A stretch of 64,000 nt of DNA from Nocardioides cavernae (GTDB lineage: Bacteria; Actinomycetota; Actinomycetes; Propionibacteriales; Nocardioidaceae): the NCBI RefSeq assembly GCF_016907475.1, contig NZ_JAFBCA010000001.1, positions 2,232,001 to 2,296,000 of the forward strand, written 5' to 3'. Shown one piece after another: positions 19,024-26,739 of this stretch. Below the pieces are notes generated by a model, which did no database searches, was not told the origin of the DNA, and worked only from the letters and a program-made list of their open reading frames with translations. Both the position numbers and the translations under genes were made by a program. Position 1 is the stretch's first letter; the number at the start of each line of letters is the position of its first letter.

Positions 19024-19169
19024 GGAAGGTGGCGGCAGATCGCCGTCGGACGCCGTGGTGGCGTGCCATGTGCCGCCACCATCCGGAGGTCGGCCGGGAA
19101 GGTGGCGGCAGATCGCAGTGGGACGCCGTGGTGGCGTGCCATGTGCCGCCACCATCCGGAGGTCGGCCG
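19024..19169. repeat. 73-bp tandem duplication with internal inverted repeat
   Basis: Two units (19024-19096 and 19097-19169) differ at only two positions. Each carries GGTGGCGGCA near its left end and its exact reverse complement TGCCGCCACC near its right end (19028-19037 with 19071-19080; 19101-19110 with 19144-19153). The pair sits between the IclR-type regulator stop and the DinB-like gene start, both on the reverse strand, and takes up nearly the whole gap. Confidence 0.9.
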
Positions 19170-19177
19170 GGGGGAAG

Positions 19178-19900
19178 CTACTCGGAGGCGGCGCGGCGCA
19201 GCGACTCCGACAGCCGGTCGGCGGCGGCGAGCACGGCGGGCGCGTGCATCCGGCCGGGCTGGCGGGAGAGTCGCTCGAGGGGACCGGAGACCGACACCGC
19301 GGCGATGACCTTGCCGCCGGGGGAGCGGACCGGCGCGGACACCGAGGCCACGCCCTGCTCGCGCTCGCCGACGGACTGCGACCAGCCGCGGCGGCGGATG
19401 CCGGACAGTGCGGTGGCCGAGAAGGCGGCGTTCTGCAGGCCGCGGTGCATGCGCTCGGGGTCCTCCCACGCCAGCAGGATCTGCGCGGCCGAGCCGGCGT
19501 TCATGGTCAGCTGCGAACCGACCGGGATCGTGTCGCGCAGGCCCGACGGGCGCTCGGCCGCGGCGACGCACACGCGGTGCTCGCCCTGGCGGCGCCACAG
19601 CTGGGCGGACTCGCCGGTGATGTCGCGCAGCCGGGCCAGGACGGGGCCGGCCGCGGCGAGCAGCCGGTCCTCGCCGGCGGCGGCGGAGAGCTCGGCCAGA
19701 CGCGGCCCCAGCACGAAGCGGCCCTGCATGTCGCGCGCCACGAGGCGGTGGTGCTCGAGCGCGACCGCGAGCCGGTGAGCGGTGGGTCGGGCCAGCCCGG
19801 TTCCGGCCACCAGGCCGGCCAGGGTGGCCGGTCCGGCCTCGAGTGCTGCGAGCACGAGTGCTGCCTTGTCGAGTACGCCGACGCCAGATCCGTTGTCCAT
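19178..19900 (-). CDS. IclR-family regulator (NdgR/LtbR-like), divergent from leuCD
   Basis: 240 aa, the usual IclR length. The N-terminal winged helix is ATLAGLVAGTGLARPTAHRL, and the C-terminal effector domain has GSQLTMNAGSAAQILLAW. An IclR-type gene divergent from leuC is a conserved actinobacterial arrangement; in Corynebacterium (LtbR) and Streptomyces (NdgR) the protein controls leuCD and other amino-acid genes. The start codons are 83 bases apart, and a palindrome lies between them. Confidence 0.92.
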   Translation of the reverse strand: MDNGSGVGVLDKAALVLAALEAGPATLAGLVAGTGLARPTAHRLAVALEHHRLVARDMQGRFVLGPRLAELSAAAGEDRLLAAAGPVLARLRDITGESAQLWRRQGEHRVCVAAAERPSGLRDTIPVGSQLTMNAGSAAQILLAWEDPERMHRGLQNAAFSATALSGIRRRGWSQSVGEREQGVASVSAPVRSPGGKVIAAVSVSGPLERLSRQPGRMHAPAVLAAADRLSESLRRAASE

Positions 19901-19908
19901 ATGCCGAT

Positions 19909-19931
19909 ATTCTCATCTCAGAGAGTGGGAT
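19909..19931. promoter_or_regulatory. Candidate IclR/NdgR operator between the regulator gene and leuC
   Basis: A 23-base imperfect palindrome whose centre is TCTCAGAGA (19916-19924, perfect around the middle A), with matching outer bases AT at both ends. It lies 8 bases from the regulator start and about 50 bases before leuC, a position suited to control of both genes. The operator role is inferred from position and symmetry. Confidence 0.5.
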
Positions 19932-19983
19932 GCAAGATGTAGCGTCGTCGTAACGCACGCGGCAAGGCAAAGGAGTTTGTGTC

Positions 19984-21390
19984 ATGGGCAAGACCCTGTC
20001 CGAGAAGGTCTGGGACGAGCACGTCGTCCGGAGTGCCCCCGGGGAGCCCGACCTCCTTTTCATCGACCTCCACCTCCTCCACGAGGTGACCTCGCCGCAG
20101 GCCTTCGACGGCCTCCGCCTGGCGGACCGCTCCGTACGCCGTCCCGACCTCACCCTCGCCACCGAGGACCACAACGTCCCGACCCTCGACTGGGACAAGC
20201 CGATCGCCGACCCGGTGAGCCGCACGCAGGTGGAGACGCTGCGCAAGAACTGCGCCGACTTCGGCGTGCGCCTGCACCCGCTCGGTGACATTGAGCAGGG
20301 CATCGTCCACGTCGTCGGCCCGCAGCTCGGACTGACCCAGCCCGGCATGACGATCGTCTGCGGCGACTCCCACACCTCCACGCACGGTGCCTTCGGTGCG
20401 ATCGCCTTCGGCATCGGCACCTCCGAGGTCGAGCACGTGCTCGCCACCCAGACCCTGACGCAGGCCAGGCCGAAGACGATGGCCGTCACCGTCAACGGCA
20501 GCCTCCCCGAGGGCGTCACCGCCAAGGACCTCGTCCTCACCCTGATCACGCACACCGGCACCGGCGGCGGCCAGGGCTACATCGTCGAGTACCGCGGCCA
20601 GGCCATCGAGGAGCTCTCGATGGAGGGCCGGATGACCGTCTGCAACATGTCGATCGAGTGGGGCGCCAAGGCCGGCCTGATCGCGCCCGACCAGACCACC
20701 TTCGACTACATCGAGGACAAGCCGGAGGCGCCGAAGGGCGCCGACTGGGACGCAGCCGTCGCCCATTGGAAGACCCTGCGCACCGACGACGACGCGGTCT
20801 TCGACAAGGTGATCGAGCTCGACGCCTCCGCCATGACGCCGTTCGTCACCTGGGGCACCAACCCCGGCCAGGGCGCGCCGCTGGGTGCGACCATCCCGAG
20901 CCCCGACGACTTCGACGAGCCCAACGACAAGATCGCGACCGAGAAGGCCCTGCAGTACATGGGTCTCGAGGCCGGCACTCCTCTGCGCGAGGTGAAGGTC
21001 GACACGGTGTTCGTCGGGTCCTGCACCAACGGCCGCATCGAGGACCTGCGCCTGGCGGCGTCCATCCTCGAGGGCCGGACCGTCGCCGCCGACACCCGGC
21101 TGCTCGTCGTGCCCGGCTCGGTGCGCGTACGCCTCCAGGCCGAGGCCGAGGGTCTCGACAAGGTGTTCATCGCCTCGGGTGCGGAGTGGCGCGGCGCCGG
21201 CTGCTCGATGTGCCTCGGCATGAACCCCGACCAGCTCGCCCCGGGGGAGCGCAGCGCGTCGACGTCCAACCGCAACTTCGAGGGCCGCCAGGGCAAGGGC
21301 GGACGCACGCACCTCGTCTCGGTTCCCGTCGCCGCCGCCACCGCCGTGCGCGGCACGCTCTCCAGCCCCGCCGACCTGCAGGAGGTCTGA
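19984..21390 (+). CDS. leuC: 3-isopropylmalate dehydratase large subunit
   Basis: 468 aa. The three Fe-S cluster cysteines are visible in [10 protein letters not shown] and [11 protein letters not shown], and the substrate-loop motif is [20 protein letters not shown]. With LeuD it isomerises 2-isopropylmalate to 3-isopropylmalate in leucine synthesis. The ATG has AGGAG 8 bases upstream. leuD follows after 3 bases, and the candidate operator lies upstream. Confidence 0.98.
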   Translation: MGKTLSEKVWDEHVVRSAPGEPDLLFIDLHLLHEVTSPQAFDGLRLADRSVRRPDLTLATEDHNVPTLDWDKPIADPVSRTQVETLRKNCADFGVRLHPLGDIEQGIVHVVGPQLGLTQPGMTIVCGDSHTSTHGAFGAIAFGIGTSEVEHVLATQTLTQARPKTMAVTVNGSLPEGVTAKDLVLTLITHTGTGGGQGYIVEYRGQAIEELSMEGRMTVCNMSIEWGAKAGLIAPDQTTFDYIEDKPEAPKGADWDAAVAHWKTLRTDDDAVFDKVIELDASAMTPFVTWGTNPGQGAPLGATIPSPDDFDEPNDKIATEKALQYMGLEAGTPLREVKVDTVFVGSCTNGRIEDLRLAASILEGRTVAADTRLLVVPGSVRVRLQAEAEGLDKVFIASGAEWRGAGCSMCLGMNPDQLAPGERSASTSNRNFEGRQGKGGRTHLVSVPVAAATAVRGTLSSPADLQEV

Positions 21391-21393
21391 CCC

Positions 21394-21993
21394 ATGGACA
21401 AGTTCACGACCCACACCGGCGTCGGAGTCCCGCTCAAGCGCAGCAACGTCGACACCGACCAGATCATCCCCGCGGTCTACCTGAAGCGGGTGACCCGCAC
21501 GGGCTTCGAGGACGGCCTCTTCGCGGCCTGGCGCAACGACCCCGACTTCGTGCTCAACGACCCGACGTACGCCGGTGGGTCGGTGCTGGTCGCCGGTCCT
21601 GACTTCGGCACCGGCAGCTCGCGCGAGCACGCGGTGTGGGCCCTGCAGAACTACGGGTTCAAGGCCGTCATCTCCTCGCGCTTCGCCGACATCTTCCGCG
21701 GCAACTCCGGCAAGGCCGGGCTGGTGGCGGCGCAGGTCGACGAGAAGGTCGTGCAGCGGCTGTGGGACTGGCTCGAGGACAACCCGGGCGGCGAGATCAC
21801 CGTCGACCTGGAGAGCCGCACGGTCCGCGCGGGTGCCGGCGAGGACGCCGTCGAGGACTCGTTCGACATCGACGACTACACCCGGTGGCGCCTCCTCGAA
21901 GGGCTCGACGACATCGGCATCACGCTCTCGCACGACGCCGACATCACCGCCTTTGAGGCGGAGCGACCGAGCTGGAAGCCCGTCACTGCCTGA
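21394..21993 (+). CDS. leuD: 3-isopropylmalate dehydratase small subunit
   Basis: 199 aa of the LeuD swivelling domain, with [13 protein letters not shown] near the N-terminus and the substrate-binding [14 protein letters not shown]. Start is 3 bases after leuC, with CAGGAGGTCTGACCC overlapping the leuC end as ribosome-binding site. It partners LeuC in the leucine pathway. A short hairpin follows the stop, then the hupB promoter. Confidence 0.98.
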   Translation: MDKFTTHTGVGVPLKRSNVDTDQIIPAVYLKRVTRTGFEDGLFAAWRNDPDFVLNDPTYAGGSVLVAGPDFGTGSSREHAVWALQNYGFKAVISSRFADIFRGNSGKAGLVAAQVDEKVVQRLWDWLEDNPGGEITVDLESRTVRAGAGEDAVEDSFDIDDYTRWRLLEGLDDIGITLSHDADITAFEAERPSWKPVTA

Positions 21994-22017
21994 AAAACCC
22001 CTACAAACAGGGGCTTT
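21994..22017 (+). terminator. Short hairpin after leuD
   Basis: CCCCT (21998-22002) pairs with AGGGG (22009-22013), flanked by an A run on the left and TTT on the right, so the stem can extend by A-T pairs. It starts right after the leuD stop. The stem is short, so terminator strength is uncertain. Confidence 0.4.
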
Positions 22018-22022
22018 GGTGA

Positions 22023-22051
22023 TTGTCCTCACCCTTCCATGTGCCTAGCGT
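22023..22051 (+). promoter_or_regulatory. Candidate hupB promoter
   Basis: TTGTCC (22023-22028) and TAGCGT (22046-22051) are separated by 17 bases, a good match to a vegetative actinobacterial promoter. The predicted transcript would start near 22058, giving about a 50-base leader before the GTG of hupB. Confidence 0.55.
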
Positions 22052-22108
22052 GCCTTGCAGAGGGTCGAGCACGAGCTCGGCGTCCGAGGTCTTTCGGAAG
22101 GGAAGCTA

Positions 22109-22792
22109 GTGAACAAGTCAGAGCTCATCGACGCGCTCGCCGCGCGTTACGAGGGGAACCGCAAGCAGGCGGCCCACGCACTGGAGTCCGTGCTCGACAC
22201 CATCACCCGCGAGGTCGCCAAGGGCGAGAAGGTCGCGATCACCGGTTTCGGCTCGTTCGAGAAGGCCGTCCGCAACGCCCGCTGGGTCCGCAACCCGCAG
22301 ACCGGCGAGCGGATGAAGTCGAAGAAGAAGTCCGTGCCGAAGTTCTCCGCAGGCAAGGAGCTCAAGGACGTCATCTCGGGCGCGAAGAAGCTGCCGAGGC
22401 TGACCGCCGCCACGATGCCGAAGCCGCCCGGTGTCCGGGCTGCCGCGGCAGCCGTGACGGGTGCCGCCGCCAAGAAGGCGGCCCCGGCCAAGGCCGCGGC
22501 CTCGAAGTCGGCAGCCCCGGCGAAGAAGGCGTCCTCGACGTCCACGGCGGCGAAGAAGACCACGGCCAAGAAGTCGCCGGCCAAGAAGTCGTCCAGCGCG
22601 AGCACCGCGAAGAAGGCGCCGGCGAAGAAGACCGCCACGAAGGCGGCCAGCAAGTCGACGGCCAGCAAGACCACCGCCAGCAAGTCGACGGCCAGCAAGA
22701 CCACCGCCACCAAGACGGCGGCCAAGAAGGCGCCGGCGAAGAAGAGCACCGCCAAGAAGACCACGGCGAAGAAGACCGCGAAGAAGTCCTGA
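22109..22792 (+). CDS. hupB: HU-type nucleoid protein with long Ala/Lys-rich tail
   Basis: 227 aa. Residues 1-90 are a complete HU domain (NKSELIDALAARYEGNRKQA, GFGSFEKAVRNARWVRNPQTGE). After about residue 100 the chain becomes a histone H1-like tail of AAKK, PAKK and SKTTA repeats to the stop. The GTG at 22109 gives the correct HU N-terminus (VNKSELID) and follows GGAAGGGAAG; the longer upstream frame is rejected. It binds and bends DNA and shapes the nucleoid. In M. tuberculosis hupB also follows leuCD, a shared order. Confidence 0.97.
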   Translation: MNKSELIDALAARYEGNRKQAAHALESVLDTITREVAKGEKVAITGFGSFEKAVRNARWVRNPQTGERMKSKKKSVPKFSAGKELKDVISGAKKLPRLTAATMPKPPGVRAAAAAVTGAAAKKAAPAKAAASKSAAPAKKASSTSTAAKKTTAKKSPAKKSSSASTAKKAPAKKTATKAASKSTASKTTASKSTASKTTATKTAAKKAPAKKSTAKKTTAKKTAKKS

Positions 22793-22825
22793 CGCGACCG
22801 CCAGCTCGCTGGCGCCGCGTCGCAC

Positions 22826-22856
22826 GGGCGGGTCACCCCGAGGGGGTGGCCCGCCC
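22826..22856. terminator. Bidirectional hairpin between hupB and cofC
   Basis: A 14-bp stem (22826-22839 with 22843-22856, one T-G wobble) closes on three bases. It starts 33 bases past the hupB stop and overlaps the last codons and stop of convergent cofC, so it probably serves both genes. Confidence 0.6.
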
Positions 22857-23495
22857 TTCGCTTGCCCGTGTCGTGTGCGGACCGACGCCGGCCAGCAGCG
22901 CGGCATCCAGGTCGTCGGGATCGTCGACGTCCGTGCGCACGCTGGTCGCGGTGGTGCCGACCTCGACGGCACCGGTGCCCTCGTGCCGCGCCGCGGACGC
23001 GACACCGAACGACGGGTCGAACCCGTCGGCAGGTGCGGCGTACAACGTCGTGCCCATGCCCGTGTGGTCGCGCACGAAGGCGGAGCGTCCGGCCGCGACC
23101 TGCTCGTGCACCTCGCGGAGCACCCCGGCCAGCTCGACGGGCCGCAGGCCCGGCAGGTCGGCGCACAGCACGACGGGCACCGCCCCCGGCCAGCGCCGCG
23201 CGACCTCCGCGACCGCCTGCACGAGTGTCGCGTTGAGGTCGTCGCTGACGCCGTCGGGGATCACGTCGCACCCGAGGGTGTGCACGGATGCGGCGAGGCG
23301 GTGGTCGTCGGTGACGACGAGGACGGCGTCGACGCCGGGCGTGGCCGCGGCGGCCTGGACGGTGTCGAGCGCGAAGGCCTCGGCCAGGTCACGCCGGTGG
23401 TCGGCGGCGAGCCCGGTCAGTCGGGACTTGCCGTAGGTGGGCGGCTTGACGGGTACGACGACCACGCAGCGCGTGGGTCGGGCATCGGCGGACAT
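22833..23495 (-). CDS. cofC: 2-phospho-L-lactate / phosphoenolpyruvate guanylyltransferase
   Basis: 220 aa of the CofC/FbiD nucleotidyltransferase family: N-terminal VVVPVKPPTYGKSRL (nucleotide-binding loop), VVLCADLPGLRP (metal Asp) and DVDDPDDLDAALL near the C-terminus. It activates phosphoenolpyruvate or phospholactate with GTP for coenzyme F420 synthesis, so the organism probably makes F420. The ATG at 23495 gives the expected N-terminus. Divergent from plsC; in M. tuberculosis fbiD is also next to gpsA. Confidence 0.9.
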   Translation of the reverse strand: MSADARPTRCVVVVPVKPPTYGKSRLTGLAADHRRDLAEAFALDTVQAAAATPGVDAVLVVTDDHRLAASVHTLGCDVIPDGVSDDLNATLVQAVAEVARRWPGAVPVVLCADLPGLRPVELAGVLREVHEQVAAGRSAFVRDHTGMGTTLYAAPADGFDPSFGVASAARHEGTGAVEVGTTATSVRTDVDDPDDLDAALLAGVGPHTTRASEGRATPSG

Positions 23496-23599
23496 CACGC
23501 CGATTCTCCCATCCGGCACCAGCGCGCCGGTGGGGTCCCTGCACCCCGTCGACCGAGTAGCCTGCTCGCGACGCAGGCAGCGTCCGGGCGGAGCCCGCG

Positions 23600-24418
23600 A
23601 TGAGAGCACGATCGGGAGGGATGGCGGTGCGCGTCAGGAAGCTCGAGCAGAAGCGCGGCTGGGCGATCACCGTCGCCGCGTCGATCCTCAAGCCGACGCT
23701 GCTCAGCGCGACCTCGCGCACGTGGATCGACGGCGAGAAGATCCCCGCCACCGGCGGCTGCATCGTGGTCGTCAACCACATCTCCCACGTCGACCCGCTG
23801 CTGTCGGCGCACTTCGTCTACGACCACGGGCGGGTCCCGCGCTACCTCGCGAAGTCCGGGCTCTTCAGCAACAAGTACCTCGGCGGCTTCCTGACCTCCG
23901 CCGGCCAGATCCCCGTCGAGCGCCTGAGCCGCAACGCGGTCGGCGCGTACGACGCCGCGGTGAAGGCGATCGGCGAGGGCGAGTGCATCATCATCTACCC
24001 CGAGGGCACGTTGACGCGCGACCCCGACCTCTGGCCGATGAAGGGCAAGACCGGCGCGGCCCGCATCGCCCTGGCCACCGGCTGTCCGGTGATCCCGGTG
24101 GGGCAGTGGGGTGCGCAGGAGGTGCTCCCGCCCTACACGAAGCGCCCGCACCTCGTCCCGCGCAAGAACATCGTCATGAAGGCCGGCGACCCGGTGGACC
24201 TCGACGACCTGCTCGGGCTCCCCGCGTCCGCCGAGACGACGGCGCGGGCGACCGACCGCATCATGGCCGCCGTAACGGCAATCGTCTCCGACCTCCGCGA
24301 CGAGCCCGCCCCCGAGCAGCGCTACGACCCCCGCAGCAGCGGCGTACGCGAGATCGGCAACCCGCACGACACCGCCCACGACGGGGCCCACCGGACGAAG
24401 AGGAAGCGCACCCGATGA
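23600..24418 (+). CDS. plsC: 1-acyl-sn-glycerol-3-phosphate acyltransferase
   Basis: 272 aa from the first ATG. The acyltransferase motifs are NHISHVDPL (H-x4-D), IPVERLSRN and YPEGTLTRDPD. It acylates lysophosphatidate in phospholipid synthesis. The start is uncertain: GTG at 23627 (giving VRVRKLEQKRGW) has GGGAGGG at ideal spacing, and ATG 23621 is too close to that site. The stop overlaps the gpsA start (ATGA), fitting a glycerophospholipid operon. Confidence 0.92.
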   Translation: MRARSGGMAVRVRKLEQKRGWAITVAASILKPTLLSATSRTWIDGEKIPATGGCIVVVNHISHVDPLLSAHFVYDHGRVPRYLAKSGLFSNKYLGGFLTSAGQIPVERLSRNAVGAYDAAVKAIGEGECIIIYPEGTLTRDPDLWPMKGKTGAARIALATGCPVIPVGQWGAQEVLPPYTKRPHLVPRKNIVMKAGDPVDLDDLLGLPASAETTARATDRIMAAVTAIVSDLRDEPAPEQRYDPRSSGVREIGNPHDTAHDGAHRTKRKRTR

Positions 24419-25416
24419 CGAAGATCGCAGTGTTCAGTGCCGGGTCGTGGGGCACCGCCTTCTCGCTCGTGCTGGCCGACGCCGGCAACGACGTGTCCCT
24501 GTGGGCTCGGCGCGAGGAGGTCGTGGAGGCCGTCAACGAGCGCCGGGAGAACACCGACTACCTGCCCGGCATCGAGCTGCCGCCGTCGATCTCGGCGTCG
24601 ACGGACCCCGAGCAGGTCGCGGCCGACGCGGACGTCGTCGTGCTCACCGTCCCGTCGCAGACCCTCCGCGAGAACCTCACCGCGTGGGCGCCGGTCATCC
24701 CCGAGAAGGCCACGCTCGTGTCGCTGATGAAGGGCGTCGAGCTCGGCTCCCTCATGCGGATGAGCGAGGTCATCCAGGAGGTCACCGACGCCTCGGCCGA
24801 CCGGATCGCCGTCGTCAGCGGACCCAACCTGGCGCGCGAGATCGCCCGCCGCGAGCCGGCTGCGTCCGTGGTCGCGTGCCTCGACGAGGAGCGGGCCAAG
24901 CACATCCAGGCCCTCACGCATGGGCCGTCGTGGCGGCCCTACACCTCGGTGGACGTGCTCGGCTGCGAGATCGGCGGTGCCTACAAGAACGTCGTCGGCC
25001 TCGCCGTCGGCATGGCGGTCGGGCTGGGCTTCGGTGACAACACCACCGCCTCGGTCATCACCCGCGGCCTCGCGGAGACCGCGCGCCTGGCGACCGCGCA
25101 GGGCGCCAACCCGCTGACCCTCATGGGTCTCGCCGGGCTCGGCGACCTCGTCGCCACGTGCTCGTCGCCGCTCTCGCGCAACCGCACCTTCGGCGAGCGC
25201 CTCGGCCAGGGCATGACGACCGAGGAGATCTACGCCTCGACCCGGCAGGTCGCCGAGGGCGCGAAGTCCTGCAAGTCCCTGCTGGAGCTCGCCCGCCGCA
25301 CCGGTGTCGACGCCCCCATCGCCGAGGCGGTCGACGCCGTCGTCGACGGCAAGATGACTGCGCTCGACATGATGAACTCCTTCATCGCCCGCGACACCAA
25401 GCCCGAGCTGCACTGA
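24415..25416 (+). CDS. gpsA: NAD(P)-dependent glycerol-3-phosphate dehydrogenase
   Basis: 333 aa. The N-terminal Rossmann motif reads FSAGSWGTAFSLVL, where most relatives have G-x-G-x-W-G; the first Gly is Ala-shifted but the loop is intact. The catalytic Lys is in EIGGAYKNVVGLAVG, and GLGDLVATCSSPLSRN is typical. It makes sn-glycerol 3-phosphate, the acceptor for PlsC-pathway acylation. The ATG at 24415 overlaps plsC; the long frame extending upstream belongs to no gene. Confidence 0.95.
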   Translation: MTKIAVFSAGSWGTAFSLVLADAGNDVSLWARREEVVEAVNERRENTDYLPGIELPPSISASTDPEQVAADADVVVLTVPSQTLRENLTAWAPVIPEKATLVSLMKGVELGSLMRMSEVIQEVTDASADRIAVVSGPNLAREIARREPAASVVACLDEERAKHIQALTHGPSWRPYTSVDVLGCEIGGAYKNVVGLAVGMAVGLGFGDNTTASVITRGLAETARLATAQGANPLTLMGLAGLGDLVATCSSPLSRNRTFGERLGQGMTTEEIYASTRQVAEGAKSCKSLLELARRTGVDAPIAEAVDAVVDGKMTALDMMNSFIARDTKPELH

Positions 25417-25441
25417 GCAACGAGGGGGCTCAGGGCAGCGC

Positions 25442-25630
25442 GTCGAGTCGGCTCGTCCTGACGTTTGAACGTGGTCGAGTCGGCTCGTCCTGACGCTTGA
25501 ACGTGGTCGAGTCGGCTCGTCCTGACGCTTGAACGTGGTCGAGTCGGCTCCTCCTGATCGGCGTGTGCCGGCGAAACCTCAGGATGCGCCGACTCGACAG
25601 CCGGGACGCGTCAGGATGCGCCGACTCGAC
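25442..25630. repeat. 32-bp-period composite array 1 (4 direct + 2 inverted copies)
   Basis: Direct 20-bp cores start at 25442, 25474, 25506 and 25538 (core GTCGAGTCGGCTCGTCCTGA; the last copy has one change). Inverted cores occupy 25579-25598 and 25611-25630 and belong to the GCGCATCC subtype. Every neighbouring pair in the same arm is exactly 32 bases apart. The 12-base spacers in the direct arm are almost identical. The array fills the gap between the convergent stops of gpsA and the PLP enzyme gene. Confidence 0.93.
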
Positions 25631-25633
25631 GCG

Positions 25634-26707
25634 TCAGCCGACGCAGCCGTCCAGCGCCGCGCGCAGGTCCTCCCAGAGGTCCTCGATGTCCTCGATGCCG
25701 ACGGAGAGCCGGACGAGTCCCTCGGGGATGGTGGCGGCCTCGGCCTTCCAGCGGCGGCGGCGCTCGAGGCTCGACTCGACGCCGCCGAGGGAGGTGGCGT
25801 GGATCCACAGCCGCGTCTTGCGGCTGAGGAGGTCGGCTGCCATCTCGCCCTGGGCGAGGACGATGCTGACGATCGCGCCGAACCCGGGGTAGCGCACCTC
25901 GGACAGCGCGGGGTGCTCGGCGAGGCGGCGTACGAGCTCCTGGGCGTTGGCCTGCGCGCGCTCGACCCGCAGGTGCAGGGTGCGCAGGCCGCGCAGGGTC
26001 AGCCACGCCTCGAAGGGACCGGGGATGGCGCCGACGAGGTCACGGCGGCCCTTGAGCACGGCGTAGAGCTCGTCGTCGCGGGTGACGATCGCGCCCATCT
26101 GGACGTCGGAGTGGCCGGCGAGGTACTTCGTGGCCGAGTGCACCACGATGTCGACGTCGTCCTCGAGGGGGCGCTGCAGCAGGGGAGTGGCGAAGGTGTT
26201 GTCGACGACGACGTAGGCGCCGGCGTCGTGCGCGGCCTTCGTGATCGTCGCGATGTCGGCGACCTCGAGGGCCGGGTTGGTGGGTGACTCCAGCCACACG
26301 AGCGCGGCGCCGTCGCAGGCCGCGACGACCGCGTCGGTGTCGGTGACGTCGACCATCTCGGCGGTCAGCCGTCCGCGCGACTCGAGGTCGGCGAGCTGCA
26401 TGATCGTGCCGGTGTAGCCGTGCTTCGGGACGAGGACCTTGCCCTCCTTGCCCACCAGGTCGAGCACGGTGGCGACAGCGGCGAGCCCGGACGCGAACGT
26501 CAGGCACCGACCGCCCTCGAGGGCGCCGAGCGCGTCCTCCAACGCCGTCCAGGTGGGGTTGCCGTAGCGGCCGTACTCCACGTCGCCGCCGGCCACGTAG
26601 GTGGCCGCCATGGTGATCGGCGTGTTGAGCGGGGCGTCGGGGACCTTGTCCGGCCGGCCGGCCGTGACGGCGATCGTGCCGGGCCTGAGCGGTGAGTCTG
26701 CAGCCAT
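25634..26707 (-). CDS. PLP-dependent cystathionine gamma-synthase/lyase family enzyme
   Basis: 357 aa, slightly short for the Cys/Met metabolism PLP family (about 380-400). Landmarks: YGRYGNPTWTALEDALGALEGG, WLESPTNPALEVADI and the PLP Lys in VHSATKYLAGHSD. It could be a cystathionine gamma-synthase, gamma-lyase or methionine gamma-lyase; sequence alone does not decide. It is a reverse-strand gene between gpsA and ddl, which are close neighbours in M. tuberculosis (from memory), so it looks like an insertion. One end is bounded by the 32-bp array; the start has a leaderless-type promoter. Confidence 0.85.
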   Translation of the reverse strand: MAADSPLRPGTIAVTAGRPDKVPDAPLNTPITMAATYVAGGDVEYGRYGNPTWTALEDALGALEGGRCLTFASGLAAVATVLDLVGKEGKVLVPKHGYTGTIMQLADLESRGRLTAEMVDVTDTDAVVAACDGAALVWLESPTNPALEVADIATITKAAHDAGAYVVVDNTFATPLLQRPLEDDVDIVVHSATKYLAGHSDVQMGAIVTRDDELYAVLKGRRDLVGAIPGPFEAWLTLRGLRTLHLRVERAQANAQELVRRLAEHPALSEVRYPGFGAIVSIVLAQGEMAADLLSRKTRLWIHATSLGGVESSLERRRRWKAEAATIPEGLVRLSVGIEDIEDLWEDLRAALDGCVG

Positions 26708-26739
26708 GCGCGCCAGCGTAGGTGGATAGGGTCGAGGCG
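26708..26739. promoter_or_regulatory. Overlapping divergent leaderless promoters (PLP enzyme gene / ddl)
   Basis: The two ATG codons are only 32 bases apart. Forward -10 box TAGGGT (26727-26732) and reverse -10 box TACGCT (26715-26720 on the minus strand) are each exactly 7 bases from their start codon, which predicts transcripts beginning at the ATG. The -35 region of each promoter must lie over the other's start codon. Confidence 0.5.

Noticed and set aside
18993..20561. Long reverse-strand frame running upstream from the DinB-like gene
   Set aside because: It passes through the tandem repeat, the IclR gene in another frame and antisense to leuC; the domain starts at 18992 with its own ribosome-binding site.
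25442..25630. CRISPR-like regular repeats (and the matching region at 50997-51175)
   Set aside because: Repeat of 20 and spacer of 12 are too short, spacers in one arm are nearly identical, half of the copies are inverted, and no cas gene is present.
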